Numbered from the stretch's first letter, positions 35,238 through 45,334 are shown. The stretch is 64,000 bases of DNA from Oscillatoria sp. FACHB-1407 (GCF_014697545.1 NZ_JACJSA010000002.1:434001-498000), one strand, 5' to 3'. Notes: generated from the letters alone by a model not told the origin. Numbers and translations: made by a program.

Positions 35238-36134
35238 CTATACCTCGGCTTGCAAGTCCAAAATCAGTTGTTGTAGCTCATCGCTATTTGCCCGATAGAC
35301 CTCACCACAAAAATGGCACACGGCCTCGGCTCCTTCGTCTTTCTCAATCATGTCTTGCAGTTCATCCTGCCCCAACATCTTCAACGCCCCTAAGACGCGA
35401 TCGAAGGAGCAACCACAATGAAACCGCAGCATTTGCGTTTCTGGGAAAACTTCCAACCCCATGTCGCCCAATAATTCTTCAAACATCTGGGGAAGGGTTT
35501 TGCCTTCCTGCAACAGAGGAGTGAAACCGGATAGTTTGGCAATACGAGACTCTAACTTTTCTACCAATGCTTCATCTCTAGCTGCTTTCGGAAGCACCTG
35601 AATCAGTAAACCTCCAGCAGCGGTCACGCCATCGGGTTCCACGAAAACGCCTAACACCAGCGCAGAGGGAGTTTGCTCAGAACTCACCAAATATTGCGTG
35701 ACATCCTCTCCGATTTCCCCAGAAACCAACTCTACGGTGCTGGAGTAGGGATAGCCATAGCCCACGTCACGCACGACATAGAGATAGCCCTTGTGCCCAA
35801 CGGCTCCACCCACATCTAGCTTGCCGATCGCATTAGGAGGCAACTCCACAGAGGGGTTGTCTACATATCCGCGAACAGTACCGTCTGGTCCCGCATCAAC
35901 CAAAATGCCACCCAACGGACCATCACCCTTAACCCGGATGTTGACCCGCGAATCAATTCTTTTCATGCTGGATGCCAGCAACAGTCCAGCAGCCATCGTG
36001 CGCCCTAATGCAGCACTGGCAACGTAGGAGAGCTTATGGCGTTGTCTGGCTTCCTCAGTGAGGCGGGTCGTGATCACCCCAACTGCCCGAATGCCACCCT
36101 CGGCTGCCGTCGCTCGAACTAATTGATCTGCCAT
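35238..36134 (-). CDS. hslO: Hsp33 redox-regulated chaperone
   Basis: A 298-residue Hsp33, a cytoplasmic holdase chaperone switched on by oxidation of a zinc-bound cysteine cluster. The N-terminal domain starts MADQLVRATAAEGGIR and contains the GPLGGILVDAGPDG strand-loop. The C-terminal redox switch has CGC near residue 241 and CHFCGE near 273, the full C-X-C and C-X2-C pattern. Length is typical. The ATG at 36134 is well placed. The heptamer tract begins eight bases after the stop codon. Confidence 0.97.
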   Translation of the reverse strand: MADQLVRATAAEGGIRAVGVITTRLTEEARQRHKLSYVASAALGRTMAAGLLLASSMKRIDSRVNIRVKGDGPLGGILVDAGPDGTVRGYVDNPSVELPPNAIGKLDVGGAVGHKGYLYVVRDVGYGYPYSSTVELVSGEIGEDVTQYLVSSEQTPSALVLGVFVEPDGVTAAGGLLIQVLPKAARDEALVEKLESRIAKLSGFTPLLQEGKTLPQMFEELLGDMGLEVFPETQMLRFHCGCSFDRVLGALKMLGQDELQDMIEKDEGAEAVCHFCGEVYRANSDELQQLILDLQAEV

Positions 36135-36327
36135 GAAAGTCTAAATACTTCTTTACACTTCTGCTATTTCTATTGTAGGTCGCTCGATTCCTTCCTTGGG
36201 TGATTCCCCTTCTAAAGGACGTTATACCAATTTGAATTGGCTTCGCTGCACAGGATTCCGTAAGGTCATTTCGCAAAACGCCCCTACCCAGTGATCTGCC
36301 ACAATCAAACATTAAATCGGTATTACT

Positions 36328-36538
36328 TGGTACAACTCGTTGTAAATAAAGGTAGGAATTTGGGGTGCAGGGGTGGAACCCCTGGCTGTGGCACAGCCCC
36401 CACACCCCTGGGTCTATTTCCAAACTCTATTTGTGAATAGCAGTGCTTAGGATCGCGGATGTAATGAATCCGCAAACTGTAAGAGCGGGTCTAGCAGAGC
36501 AATCTGTACCCTGCCATGGTGACAGCAAAACCCGCCCC
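36328..36538. repeat. Two adjacent dispersed repeats upstream of hslO
   Basis: 36328-36455 matches the split repeat at 20612-20700 plus 20797-20830, here uninterrupted (GTACAACTCGTTGTAAATAA ... ATTTCCAAACTCTATTTGTG). 36446-36538 is the inverse of 3423-3519 (AATCCGCAAACTGTA ... CCATGG ... AAACCCGCCCC). The palindrome TACCAATTTGAATTG (36226) and a GTCATTTCGCAAAACGCCCC fragment (36257) precede them. No gene lies in 36135-36586. Confidence 0.7.
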
Positions 36539-36586
36539 TGCCAAATATTGAACTTAATTTAATTCCTATTCCTTAGCCTGCCTCGG

Positions 36587-37924
36587 CTACCACACCCTGA
36601 GGACACTGGGAATACTGTGAATGGACGGAAATGCTTTGACTTCTGCTAATGCGGTGCGGAAATTGCCCTCATTGACGGTATGAGTCACCACAACAATCTC
36701 GGCGAGTTGATCACGCATTCCAATCTGCACGACCGACTCTAAACTCACCTCGTGGTCGCCAAAACAGGTGCCCAGTTTGCCAATCACGCCAGGTGAGTCA
36801 TGGGTGAGAAAGCGGACATAAAAGCGGGTTTCGAGTTGCTCAATTGGGGTGATCGTGCAGTAATGCTGATGGGTACATGCCATCAGGGCATGGGGTTCAC
36901 TATCCGCATTTGTTGAAACAACACTGGGAGCAGTGCTGCAAGTTTTGAGAATGGCGACAATATTTTGCACATCCGAGACGACGGCACTGGCAGTCGGCCC
37001 TGACCCTGCACCTCGCCCAAACAGCATGACCTGACCCACTGGGTCGCCCTCTACCAAAATAGCGTTATAGACATCGTTGACGCTGGCGAGAGGGTGGGCT
37101 TTAGGTAATAAAGTAGGATGTACTCGAACTTGCAGATGATCTGTCGTGTCATTGGGATTGTAGGCAGATTCTCGGCGAGCGATCGCCAACAACTTGATGA
37201 CAAACCCCAGGCGATCGGCATAGGCAATATCCGCTGCACTCACCGAGCGGATGCCCTCACAGTAAACCTCTGGCAACTTAATGCGCCCACCAAAGGCAAG
37301 CGACGCGAGAATAGCAATCTTATCAGCGGCATCATACCCATCCACATCTGCGGTGGGGTCAGCCTCGGCATATCCCAGGGCTTGAGCGTCTGCCAAAATA
37401 TCCGCAAAATCGCCACCTTCCTGCTGCATTCGTGTCAGGATGTAGTTGGTCGTGCCATTGACGATGCCCATAATGGTGTGAATTCGGTTGACGCTGAGGG
37501 ATTGTTTCAATGGCTGAATGACTGGGATGCCCCCTGCTACCGCTGCCTCGATCGAGACATACACCCCAGCTTGATTAGCTGCCTCAAAAATCTCCTCGCC
37601 ATAGCGAGCGATCACCGCTTTGTTTGCCGTCACTACATGCTTTCCGTGGGCGATCGCCTGCAAAATCAGCGAGCGAGCGGGTTCCAGTCCTCCAATCACC
37701 TCCACCACAATATCTACAGTGGGGTCAGTGACGATGCTCTCCAGATCCGTGGTCAGCAGGTCTGGGTCTAACTTCACCGCACGCGGCTTGTCAGGCGATC
37801 GCACCCCTACTTTATAAATTGCAATCTCCTGCAACAGCGGATGACGCTGCTCAGGGTTCAGCAAAATCTCAACCGTTCCTGTGCCAACCGTTCCTAGCCC
37901 TAACAATCCAACCTTAAACGCCAC
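36587..37924 (-). CDS. hom: Homoserine dehydrogenase
   Basis: A 445-residue NAD(P)-dependent enzyme reducing aspartate 4-semialdehyde to homoserine for threonine and methionine synthesis. The Rossmann motif GLLGLGTVGTGTVEIL is at the N-terminus; TANKAVIARYG, GGIPVIQPLK, GIVNGTTNYILT and the EADPTADVDGYDAADK signature follow. A C-terminal ACT domain (~350-430, FYVRFLTHDSPGVIGKL) implies amino-acid feedback. The GTG at 37924 gives the family-like start (M/V)AFKVGLLGLG; an ATG at 37948 adds eight residues, and the longer frame upstream is Pro-rich filler. Confidence 0.95.
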   Translation of the reverse strand: MAFKVGLLGLGTVGTGTVEILLNPEQRHPLLQEIAIYKVGVRSPDKPRAVKLDPDLLTTDLESIVTDPTVDIVVEVIGGLEPARSLILQAIAHGKHVVTANKAVIARYGEEIFEAANQAGVYVSIEAAVAGGIPVIQPLKQSLSVNRIHTIMGIVNGTTNYILTRMQQEGGDFADILADAQALGYAEADPTADVDGYDAADKIAILASLAFGGRIKLPEVYCEGIRSVSAADIAYADRLGFVIKLLAIARRESAYNPNDTTDHLQVRVHPTLLPKAHPLASVNDVYNAILVEGDPVGQVMLFGRGAGSGPTASAVVSDVQNIVAILKTCSTAPSVVSTNADSEPHALMACTHQHYCTITPIEQLETRFYVRFLTHDSPGVIGKLGTCFGDHEVSLESVVQIGMRDQLAEIVVVTHTVNEGNFRTALAEVKAFPSIHSIPSVLRVW

Positions 37925-38269
37925 AATCCCAAACCTGTTATTTAACATCTGATCCACATTGTAGGCGGGTGGGGTAGATGGATAGAAGATTTGAATGGGA
38001 ATGGGGGTGTGTGAGGGTGGAGGGGTGTTGGGGCGCAGCATTTGGCTAATGGAATTGTGGGTGAACCGAGAATGATTGCCCAAATGCGTACTCTCAGGGA
38101 ATTCAAGAATCCATGAAATTGACCGCTAATCAACGCCCCATGACGATCGCAAGCATTCTCATTTATGTGATTTGCGTAAAATTAACCGAGAACCATTGCC
38201 CTTCGCCCTGCGAATGTGCCAAGGTTTTGCTGATGACTCCTGCCTACGTTGCAACCTCACAGGTTGAGC

Positions 38270-39118
38270 ATGAACACGTCTCCTTCAACAACCCATCAAA
38301 CCTCCAGTTCTAATCGCTTAGTCGATCGCCTCAGTCAGGTGATTGTCGTTGCTTACAAAGAATCAACCGACCAACTGCAAAACGCGATCGCCCAGGAAGG
38401 CTTGCGGTGCGAGATTCAGCGTCAAGAAGACAAACCAGAATACAAAGAGTATGCCGCTGCCTATCGCTGTATGTTAAACCACTGCCGGGCGTGGGAACGC
38501 GCCGCCCAGGAGACGCGACCCACCATGATTGTGGAAGCGGATTACGTGCCTGTGCTGGGTTTAGGTCAACTGCCGTTGCCCTTTGATCACCAGAATGGCA
38601 AAGTCGGCATCGCCTGGCTCTATACTTGCGCTCCACAGATGTATAGCGTCACCCCTGAAGGTTTTATCGAAGGGTTTTCAACCGCTCTCGTGGCATACAT
38701 TTTGACCCCTCAAGGAGCCGCCTGTTTAACGGGGTTAGTGGATGAGATGACGCAAAAACATGGCACTGGATACAACGTCTTTGACTCCTACATCGATCGC
38801 TATCTGCGCGATCGCGGCTTCAAAAATTACATTCCCTTCCGCAACTATGGCGAACATGGCGGTAAATCCAACCCGGAGCATCGCAAAAATGGGATGAGCG
38901 GCATCCATCGCGCCGATGTGCTCTACAACAAGTTGGCGTTTACCCCTGCCTATGTTGAAGATGAAAGCCTGCTATTGGCACGGCTCAAGGCTCGTTCTAA
39001 AGGGCTGTTTCGTTTGGGAACCGGAAAATTTCTCCGGACGAAAATTGTCAGAACCTCCAGCGTGCCCTGGCGGTTAATGAGAACGGCGATCGCCCGACAG
39101 TTAGTCCCACGGTTGTGA
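38270..39118 (+). CDS. GT25-like (LPS biosynthesis) glycosyltransferase
   Basis: A 282-residue protein resembling glycosyltransferase family 25 proteins involved in lipopolysaccharide or surface glycan synthesis. A start IVVAYKESTDQLQNAI is followed by YRCMLNHCRAWERA, MIVEADYVPVLGL (acidic metal-binding position), and LVAYILTPQGAACL, matching the order of GT25 landmarks. The C-terminal ~50 residues are basic. The ATG at 38270 is chosen; a TTG at 38249 adds seven residues. Acceptor sugar is unknown. It is divergent from hom with a 300-base spacer. Confidence 0.72.
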   Translation: MNTSPSTTHQTSSSNRLVDRLSQVIVVAYKESTDQLQNAIAQEGLRCEIQRQEDKPEYKEYAAAYRCMLNHCRAWERAAQETRPTMIVEADYVPVLGLGQLPLPFDHQNGKVGIAWLYTCAPQMYSVTPEGFIEGFSTALVAYILTPQGAACLTGLVDEMTQKHGTGYNVFDSYIDRYLRDRGFKNYIPFRNYGEHGGKSNPEHRKNGMSGIHRADVLYNKLAFTPAYVEDESLLLARLKARSKGLFRLGTGKFLRTKIVRTSSVPWRLMRTAIARQLVPRL

Positions 39119-39145
39119 CGAAACAATAGAAAGAGGCGTTGCATC

Positions 39146-39222
39146 TTCCGGAGTCCGCGTCGGCGGACTTCGCTCTGATAGCCGCGAATTGATTCGCCAG
39201 GCTCCTAAACCGACCTGACGTT
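39146..39222 (+). repeat. Second copy of the TCCGGAGTCCGCG dispersed repeat
   Basis: Matches 21088-21162 over ~76 bases with about ten differences, beginning TTCCGGAGTCCGCGTCGGCG and ending CCGACCTGACGTT. Here it stands alone, without the GGCGGTT repeat on its left. Confidence 0.75.
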
Positions 39223-39339
39223 GGATTAGCACCACCGAGAAAAGAGAAGCAGCCAACGCAAGAAGGAATTTAGGGATTCGGCTTGATTCATACCCGATTC
39301 CCCATCTGCCGACTCCCTCACTGTTTATGGGAACGTGGT

Positions 39340-42300
39340 TTATGGGAACGTGTTATTGCTACCCGTGAATGGAGTCGAACCAAGAGGTCCAGAGATGGGA
39401 GATGGTGAATTGGGTTCAGGGGTCAGGAAGTTACTATTGTTGACGATAATCGGAGTCGTTGAAGCGTTGTAGATGCCTCCACCTTGCAAGACCGCATCGT
39501 TATTGGAGAACTGACTGCTATCAACTGTAAGAGAGCTATTTAGGGTGTAAATACCTGCTCCCTGGAAGGCAGCCGTGTTATCAAAGAAGCGGCTATTGGT
39601 AACGTTGACCGTACCACTATTGCTGATACCGCCTCCTTGAGCAGTGGCTTGGTTTGCCACAAAGTCAGTGTTCGTAATTGTGAGTGTGCCAGTGCGATTT
39701 GAAATCGCTCCCCCACTACTTGCCTTGTTATTGGCAAAGGTCACATTTTGAACGGTGACATTGCCACCCGAATTTAGCAATCCACCACCATCATTACCAC
39801 TGCTGCCATTGGCATTTCCGTTGGCAATCCTCAAGTCCTGAAGGGTAGCGTTAACACCATTGGCGACACTAAAGATGCGGACAGCATCTCCACCACTGAC
39901 TGTCAGGGTACTGGCTCCAGGACCATCAATTATCATGTCCCGCTCGATAGTGGGTAAGGCTGAAGTCAGGGCGATCGTTCCGGTGAGACTGGGAGCAAAT
40001 TGCACTGTCCAGTTTGCAGGTGATGCTACGTTGTTGGCTGCCAGAATAGCTTGTCGCAATGAGCCTAAGCCGCTGTCGTTGGTGTTGCGAACCAACCCGT
40101 CGTCATTCAAGATCGTGCCCGTTAGCGGAGTAGCCGTACCAACCGTATAGCCGGAGCCTGCTCCTAAGGTGAGAATGACTGTTTCATCCGATTCAATTAC
40201 GACTGGATCAACCAGGGAATTGATAGTGACGGTTGCGGTAGTTTGTCCAGGAGCAAAGGTGACGGTTCCACCAGATGAGGTAAAGGTGGCTGCTCCGACT
40301 TGCTCATAGTCAGGGCTTGTTCCACCAAAGTTTGCCGTTCCCCCTACGCCAAAGTTAACGGTGAGTTCGCGATCGAGATAGCCTGTGCGAGTAAACGTGT
40401 AAACAATGCCAGTGCCACTGTCTTCGTTGACGCTGGCTTGACTAATAGCCGCGGTAATGGTGGCATCATCATTCAGAATATTGGTTGATACGGCTCCCGG
40501 TGTGAGGATGTTATAACCTGCTCCGCTCGCCAGGGTTAACTGTATGTCTTCATTCGCTTCGATCGCACCATCTGCAACAGGGGTCAGCGTCACCGTTGCC
40601 GTCGTCGCACCTGCTGCGAAAGTGACACTCCCGGCTGACGTCGTGAATGCAGATGCCCCAGATTGGGTATAGTCATTGCCTCCAAATGTGGCTGCACCCC
40701 CTACAGTAAAGTTCACCGTCAGCGGATTTGTGGTAAACCCTGTCCGGGTAAAGGTGTAAACCAGACCTGTTCCGCTATCTTCGAGCGCACTGGCTGGTGC
40801 AACAGCGAGGGTTACATCTGCATCATCGTTGAGCAGGGCTCCAGTGGCAGATCCTCCTGTGCTGCCAACGCTGTACCCATTTCCAGGTGTAACCGTCAGC
40901 GTCACTTCTTTGTTGGCTTCTACAACCGAGTCGCCCACCGGGTTGAGCGTCACTGTTGCCGTTGTCGCGTTGGCTGCAAACACCACTTGTCCCCCTGTGC
41001 CATCAAAGTTGTTGGCTCCGGTTTGGGTGTAATCGGCAGTCGGTCCAAAAACTCCTGTGCCGCTAACCGTGAAATCAACGGTGAGAGGGCTGGCGATCGC
41101 TCCGACACGGGTAAAAGTATAAACTAAGCCCGTTCCACCATTTTCTAAAACGCTGCCAGGGCTAACGCTGACTGTCACGTTGGCGTCATCGTTGAGAATG
41201 GTAGTCGTCGCGCTGGATTGAGCACCCAGGCTATAGTTCGTGCCTGCTGTCAGCGTCAGAGTCGCTGCTTCGTCTGGCTCAAAGGTGGAGTCAGCAGTTG
41301 GGTTAAGTGTCACCGTTGCGGTCGAGGCTCCTGCCGCAAACGTGATGGTTCCCCCGGTGCCTGTAAAGGTTGTGGCTCCAGTTTGGGTGTAATCGGTGCC
41401 AAACGTTGCGGCTCCCCCCACTGAGAAATTGGTGGTCAACGAGCCTTCGGTAAAGCCTGTGCGCGTGAAGGTGTAGACCAACCCTGTTCCACTATTTTCA
41501 GCAACGCTGGTCGGGGCTGCTGCTATCGTTACTGTCGCGTCATCGTTGAGAATGGTGCCTGTGGCGGCAGCTGGGGTGCTAATGGTGTATCCCGTTCCGG
41601 CTGCCAGAGTCAGCGTAGCGGTTTTATCTGGCTCTACGATCGCATCGTTGATGGGAGTGAGTCGCACCGTTGCGGTTGAGGCTCCCGCCGTAAAGGTGAC
41701 CGTACCCGTCGTGCCTGTATAGGTAGCGGCTCCGGTTTGGGTGTAATCGTTGCCAACGCCAAAGACGGCGGAGCCAGCAACCGTAAAGTTGACGGTGAGA
41801 GCGTTCGCCAGGGAACCCGCACGGGTAAAGGTGTAGAGCAAGCCAGTCGAGTTGCCCTCTTGAATCACAGCAGGAGCCACAGAGAGATTGACTTCAACAT
41901 CATCGTTAACGATGGTGGATGTGGCGGAGCTGGGAATGCCCGCTATGTAGCCGTTACCTGCTGCGACTGTAAGGGCGATCGTCTCGTCGGGTTCGACGAC
42001 GGTGTCGCCTACAGGAGTCAACCGCACTGTGGTTGTAGAGGCGTTGGGTGCAAAGGTGACCGATCCGGTCGTGCCTGAGAAAGTTAATGCTCCCGTTTGG
42101 GTGTAGTCGTTGCCCCCTGCACCAAAAACAGCCGTGCCCCCCACCGTAAAGTTGACCGTTAAGGCACTGCTGAGGGGCGCATTAACGCTGTTATCGCGAG
42201 TAAAGGTGTAGGTGACTCCCCCGCCACTATTTTCGACAACGCTGAGGGGTGCGGCACTGACCGTAACAGTTGAGTTTAAGGGTGGAGCGTTGACTGTAAA

Positions 42301-43266
42301 CGCTCCTAAGTTAGTCGCCGCTGCAAAGTTGCCAGAGGTATCAAACACCTGTCCTGAAAGCAGGGAAACTTGATAGGTGCCATTGTCTGCACTATCCCAG
42401 ACGTTACCTGGAGCACTAATGCGGTAAGTAGCCGTGCGGACGATGCCATTGCCAGCGGGGGTCGCACTCACTAGGGTAGCCAGTTGGCTAAAGTTATTGG
42501 GTCCTGTGACTCGAATGTTGTTGTTGCCCAGGCTGAGAACGTTGACCGCTACATCGTCAGCAAATTGCACGGTAAAGGTTTGAGTATTGCCGCCTCCTGT
42601 GATGTTGGCAGCTTGTAGATTGCTAGCAATGGGCGATGTGGTTTCTCGTGTAGGCAGCGTAATGCCGAAGAAACTGCGGCGTGTGATGCGATTACGGCTG
42701 ACCCCACGTAGCACCGCTAAATATTCTCCAGAGCGGCGATCGCGAATGATCGTATTTCTGCGATTGCGTCCCGTGCCTTGAGTAATGGTTAAGTCCGTTA
42801 AGCGCAGCCCACCTGCCAACCGCAGCAAATCTCGGCCATTACCAAAATCAGTAATAATGTCGGCCTGACTAAGACGGCGTCCACCACTACGACGAGCGAT
42901 GACAAAGCTATCGTTACCCGCTCCTCCCGTTAGTAAATCGCGTCCGACACCTCCATCCAGAATGTCATTCCCGGCTCCTCCACTGACGATATCGTTGCCC
43001 AAGCCTCCAAAGAGATTGTCGTTGCCCACATCTCCAAGCAAGCTGTCGTTGTCGTCATCTCCATAGACAGTATCATCACCGTCATTGCCGTTGAGGATAT
43101 CGCCGCCCGCCTTGCCTAATATGAAGTCGTTGCCAGCGTTGCCTGAGACATTATCATTTCCGACCTCAGCTACCAGGGTGTCATCCCCTGCATCGCCTAG
43201 GAAGAGATCGGACTCGGATGTACCAACTGCAAAATCTGAACCGGGAGTGCCAAAAATGGACGCCAT
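39340..43266 (-). CDS. Large secreted RTX protein with Calx-beta repeats and a C-terminal beta-helix
   Basis: A 1308-residue modular surface or secreted protein. Residues ~1-130 hold RTX calcium-binding nonapeptide repeats (GNAGNDFIL, GGLGNDIVSGGAGNDIL), unusual at the N-terminus. A linker (~130-200) and an Ig-like/SwmB-like domain (~210-325) follow. Then come six ~100-residue Calx-beta repeats (~330-985), each with a VxENSGTGLVYTFTR-type start and a TILNDDA end. A CSLREA-like segment (GLGSLRQAILAANN) leads into a parallel beta-helix (~1010-1290) with NNSxF-type rungs. No Sec signal is seen; type I secretion is inferred from the RTX repeats. Adhesion or matrix roles are likely but unproven. 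Confidence 0.92.
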   Translation of the reverse strand: MASIFGTPGSDFAVGTSESDLFLGDAGDDTLVAEVGNDNVSGNAGNDFILGKAGGDILNGNDGDDTVYGDDDNDSLLGDVGNDNLFGGLGNDIVSGGAGNDILDGGVGRDLLTGGAGNDSFVIARRSGGRRLSQADIITDFGNGRDLLRLAGGLRLTDLTITQGTGRNRRNTIIRDRRSGEYLAVLRGVSRNRITRRSFFGITLPTRETTSPIASNLQAANITGGGNTQTFTVQFADDVAVNVLSLGNNNIRVTGPNNFSQLATLVSATPAGNGIVRTATYRISAPGNVWDSADNGTYQVSLLSGQVFDTSGNFAAATNLGAFTVNAPPLNSTVTVSAAPLSVVENSGGGVTYTFTRDNSVNAPLSSALTVNFTVGGTAVFGAGGNDYTQTGALTFSGTTGSVTFAPNASTTTVRLTPVGDTVVEPDETIALTVAAGNGYIAGIPSSATSTIVNDDVEVNLSVAPAVIQEGNSTGLLYTFTRAGSLANALTVNFTVAGSAVFGVGNDYTQTGAATYTGTTGTVTFTAGASTATVRLTPINDAIVEPDKTATLTLAAGTGYTISTPAAATGTILNDDATVTIAAAPTSVAENSGTGLVYTFTRTGFTEGSLTTNFSVGGAATFGTDYTQTGATTFTGTGGTITFAAGASTATVTLNPTADSTFEPDEAATLTLTAGTNYSLGAQSSATTTILNDDANVTVSVSPGSVLENGGTGLVYTFTRVGAIASPLTVDFTVSGTGVFGPTADYTQTGANNFDGTGGQVVFAANATTATVTLNPVGDSVVEANKEVTLTVTPGNGYSVGSTGGSATGALLNDDADVTLAVAPASALEDSGTGLVYTFTRTGFTTNPLTVNFTVGGAATFGGNDYTQSGASAFTTSAGSVTFAAGATTATVTLTPVADGAIEANEDIQLTLASGAGYNILTPGAVSTNILNDDATITAAISQASVNEDSGTGIVYTFTRTGYLDRELTVNFGVGGTANFGGTSPDYEQVGAATFTSSGGTVTFAPGQTTATVTINSLVDPVVIESDETVILTLGAGSGYTVGTATPLTGTILNDDGLVRNTNDSGLGSLRQAILAANNVASPANWTVQFAPSLTGTIALTSALPTIERDMIIDGPGASTLTVSGGDAVRIFSVANGVNATLQDLRIANGNANGSSGNDGGGLLNSGGNVTVQNVTFANNKASSGGAISNRTGTLTITNTDFVANQATAQGGGISNSGTVNVTNSRFFDNTAAFQGAGIYTLNSSLTVDSSQFSNNDAVLQGGGIYNASTTPIIVNNSNFLTPEPNSPSPISGPLGSTPFTGSNNTFP

Positions 43267-43469
43267 GACAAAAATCCTTAGGTAGCTGCCGCAAATTAGT
43301 AAAGGTGAACAAATATGAAGATCATCAATGGGTGTTAAAGCACTTTATAAATGAATTGAAATGTTGGCACGAACGGATATTACGTCGCTCCGAACATCCA
43401 AATTAGTCTACTCCACAGTTGGCTTTTTAATACAAGCAACTGGAAATAATTTCTATTTTTGAAGGAAGC

Positions 43470-43665
43470 CGATCTCTCATTGATGAATTGAGGTTTTTAC
43501 AGCAATTAGAACAAGGCGATTGCTCTGCCCGTGTACGGGGAACCGCCTAACCAACTTCTTCAAGCTAAATACAAATTACCCATTTATCGCGCCAAAGCAC
43601 TCACACGAGGCGTAAAAACTTTGGAGAGTTTTAGAGTTGTCTGGCGCGATCGAGGTGGTTGGTAA
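43470..43665 (+). pseudogene. Possible gene remnant, family not recognised
   Basis: Two frame segments read like protein: GSRSLIDELRFLQQLEQGD and then, after a stop and frame change, YKLPIYRAKALTRGVKT ending VVWRDRGGW. Neither has a start codon with a ribosome-binding site. It may be the decayed end of a mobile or toxin-like gene. The GTACGGGGAACCGCC stretch within it resembles 13701-13716. The rest of the 43267-43730 gap shows nothing. Confidence 0.3.
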
Positions 43666-43730
43666 TTAATAATTGATCGAGTTCCAAACTATCTTCTATC
43701 AATTACCCATGAGCCTACTTTTGTCCCCAA

Positions 43731-45320
43731 TCAGATGTTGACCAATTTCCAATAGCGTAGTAGCAAACTGCTGATTACAAAGCCTAAGATCAAACCCAAG
43801 GTATGACCGAGGAAACTAACGCCCGGAGTCGTGAGGTCAAACACGATCTGAATGCCAATTACAAACATGAGAACGAGTAAATTTTTGGCAGCGATTCGCG
43901 ACTTTTCATATCGCCAACCATAGATCATGATCGCCCCGATCGCACCGACTAGTCCCATGATGGCGGCAGAGGCACCCACTAAAGTTTGGTCTGGCGCATT
44001 GGATGCGATCGCCAGCAAAACAATTAGAAACATCGCCCCAATTCCACTGCCGAAATAGGTGATTAAATATCGCCCAATTCCCAACGTTGATTCAACAAAG
44101 CCACCCAAGAAATACAGCCCCAACATATTCATCGTCAGGTGCAACCAGCCCAAGTGTAAAAAATTAGCCATCAACAAACGCCACCACTCCCCCTGCCAGA
44201 CGGCGATTGGGTTCAGTGCCCCCAACTGGGTGAGTGTGTCCACATCCAGGCTACTGCCCCGCACTTCTGTCATGCCGTACATCATCAAGTTGAGGGCAAT
44301 GATCAGATAAGTGGCATAGGCGGTTTTGCTAATAAATGTGAAGGGTCTGCCGTAGCGGGCTTGGTGTTGAGCATCCTGTTCAATTTGGCTGAGGGTCTGG
44401 TGAGACGCTTCCGTGAGAACCGTTCTGGCAACTACCAGGGGAGACTTTAACCGACGAGCGATCGCCCATTGTGTCATCGAGTCGCTTCTGGGTTTTAACG
44501 CCACCAGTCGCTGTTCAGCACGACTGCGTTGATCAGCTGCCATCTCAGCAGTTGCCAACCAAAATTCTCGAAACTGAGGAGAAAAATCAGCAAACGATTG
44601 ACTGAGCAACGGGTGCACCCGTTCCAGATCGCCACAATAGGACAGCACAAACAGCCTGACCAGATTCGACAACTGAGAGTTACCAGTTCGTTCCAGAATC
44701 CGGTTAAAGGTGTGGGCGTGTTCGACCAGATGATTCAAGTCTCCCATTTCACCCAGCGATCGCAGATAGGACACCATTAAACTGGGGTCTTGATTTAACC
44801 TGGCGGTCAACCCATGCTCGTGTATCCATGCCAGCAGATCCTCCCATCGGGCGTTGAGGCGATAGCGATAGGCAGCCGCAAGCCGACCGATCACGGTTGT
44901 AGGCGATTGATAGCGATTGAGAATGGCGATTGCCTGATCCAGGTGTCCCTGTTGTCCCAAAGCGATCGCCCCCAAGATTGCAGGATAATCCCGCCAACCA
45001 TCCATCGGGTGCAACCAGCTTAAAACCTGCGCTAACTGACTCGCCGACTGATAGCGTTCTTGATACGCCAGAGCACTCACCTGCCGAATTCCAAAACTGG
45101 GGATCACAATCAACACGAGCCACAACGCACCTCCAATCAGCCCTGCTTGCTGCGGTATGGCAAATAAGGCAACCGTCATCACTGCCAGGACGAATGCCGA
45201 AATCACCATCCACCCCCGGTTGTAGCTCGATGGCATCCGCAGTGTCCGGATCAGGGTCAAGCTACAGGAAAGACCGACAAGCCAGAGGCAGAGGTGATTG
45301 AGGAATTGATTGATGTCCAT
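43731..45320 (-). CDS. Rhomboid family intramembrane serine protease with N-terminal helical-repeat region
   Basis: A 529-residue membrane protein. Two or three N-terminal membrane segments (~8-95) precede a helical TPR-like region (~100-310). The C-terminal ~200 residues are a rhomboid domain: NFLHLGWLHLTMNMLGLYFLG, the active-site GASAAIMGLVG with the nucleophilic Ser, and the catalytic His in FLGHTLGLILGF. It should cleave transmembrane substrates within the bilayer; the substrate is unknown. The ATG at 45320 (MDINQFLNHL) is chosen; a longer frame to 45632 runs through a 15-bp tandem repeat and a repeat hairpin and encodes only Leu/Pro/Thr filler. Confidence 0.93.
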   Translation of the reverse strand: MDINQFLNHLCLWLVGLSCSLTLIRTLRMPSSYNRGWMVISAFVLAVMTVALFAIPQQAGLIGGALWLVLIVIPSFGIRQVSALAYQERYQSASQLAQVLSWLHPMDGWRDYPAILGAIALGQQGHLDQAIAILNRYQSPTTVIGRLAAAYRYRLNARWEDLLAWIHEHGLTARLNQDPSLMVSYLRSLGEMGDLNHLVEHAHTFNRILERTGNSQLSNLVRLFVLSYCGDLERVHPLLSQSFADFSPQFREFWLATAEMAADQRSRAEQRLVALKPRSDSMTQWAIARRLKSPLVVARTVLTEASHQTLSQIEQDAQHQARYGRPFTFISKTAYATYLIIALNLMMYGMTEVRGSSLDVDTLTQLGALNPIAVWQGEWWRLLMANFLHLGWLHLTMNMLGLYFLGGFVESTLGIGRYLITYFGSGIGAMFLIVLLAIASNAPDQTLVGASAAIMGLVGAIGAIMIYGWRYEKSRIAAKNLLVLMFVIGIQIVFDLTTPGVSFLGHTLGLILGFVISSLLLRYWKLVNI

Positions 45321-45334
45321 TAGAGCCGGAGACA

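Noticed and set aside
35034-35276. Open frame across the heptamer array (repeated FILHPS-like peptide)
   Set aside because: A seven-base unit without stop codons opens frames by itself; no ribosome-binding site and no constraint.
37925-38083. Longer N-terminus for homoserine dehydrogenase
   Set aside because: The extra residues are Pro/Ser/Thr-rich with no family match; the conserved protein begins at the GTG before AFKVGLLGLG.
39540-42781. Many forward-strand frames opposite the RTX/Calx-beta gene
   Set aside because: They are antisense shadows of repeated codons; none has a start signal or domain.
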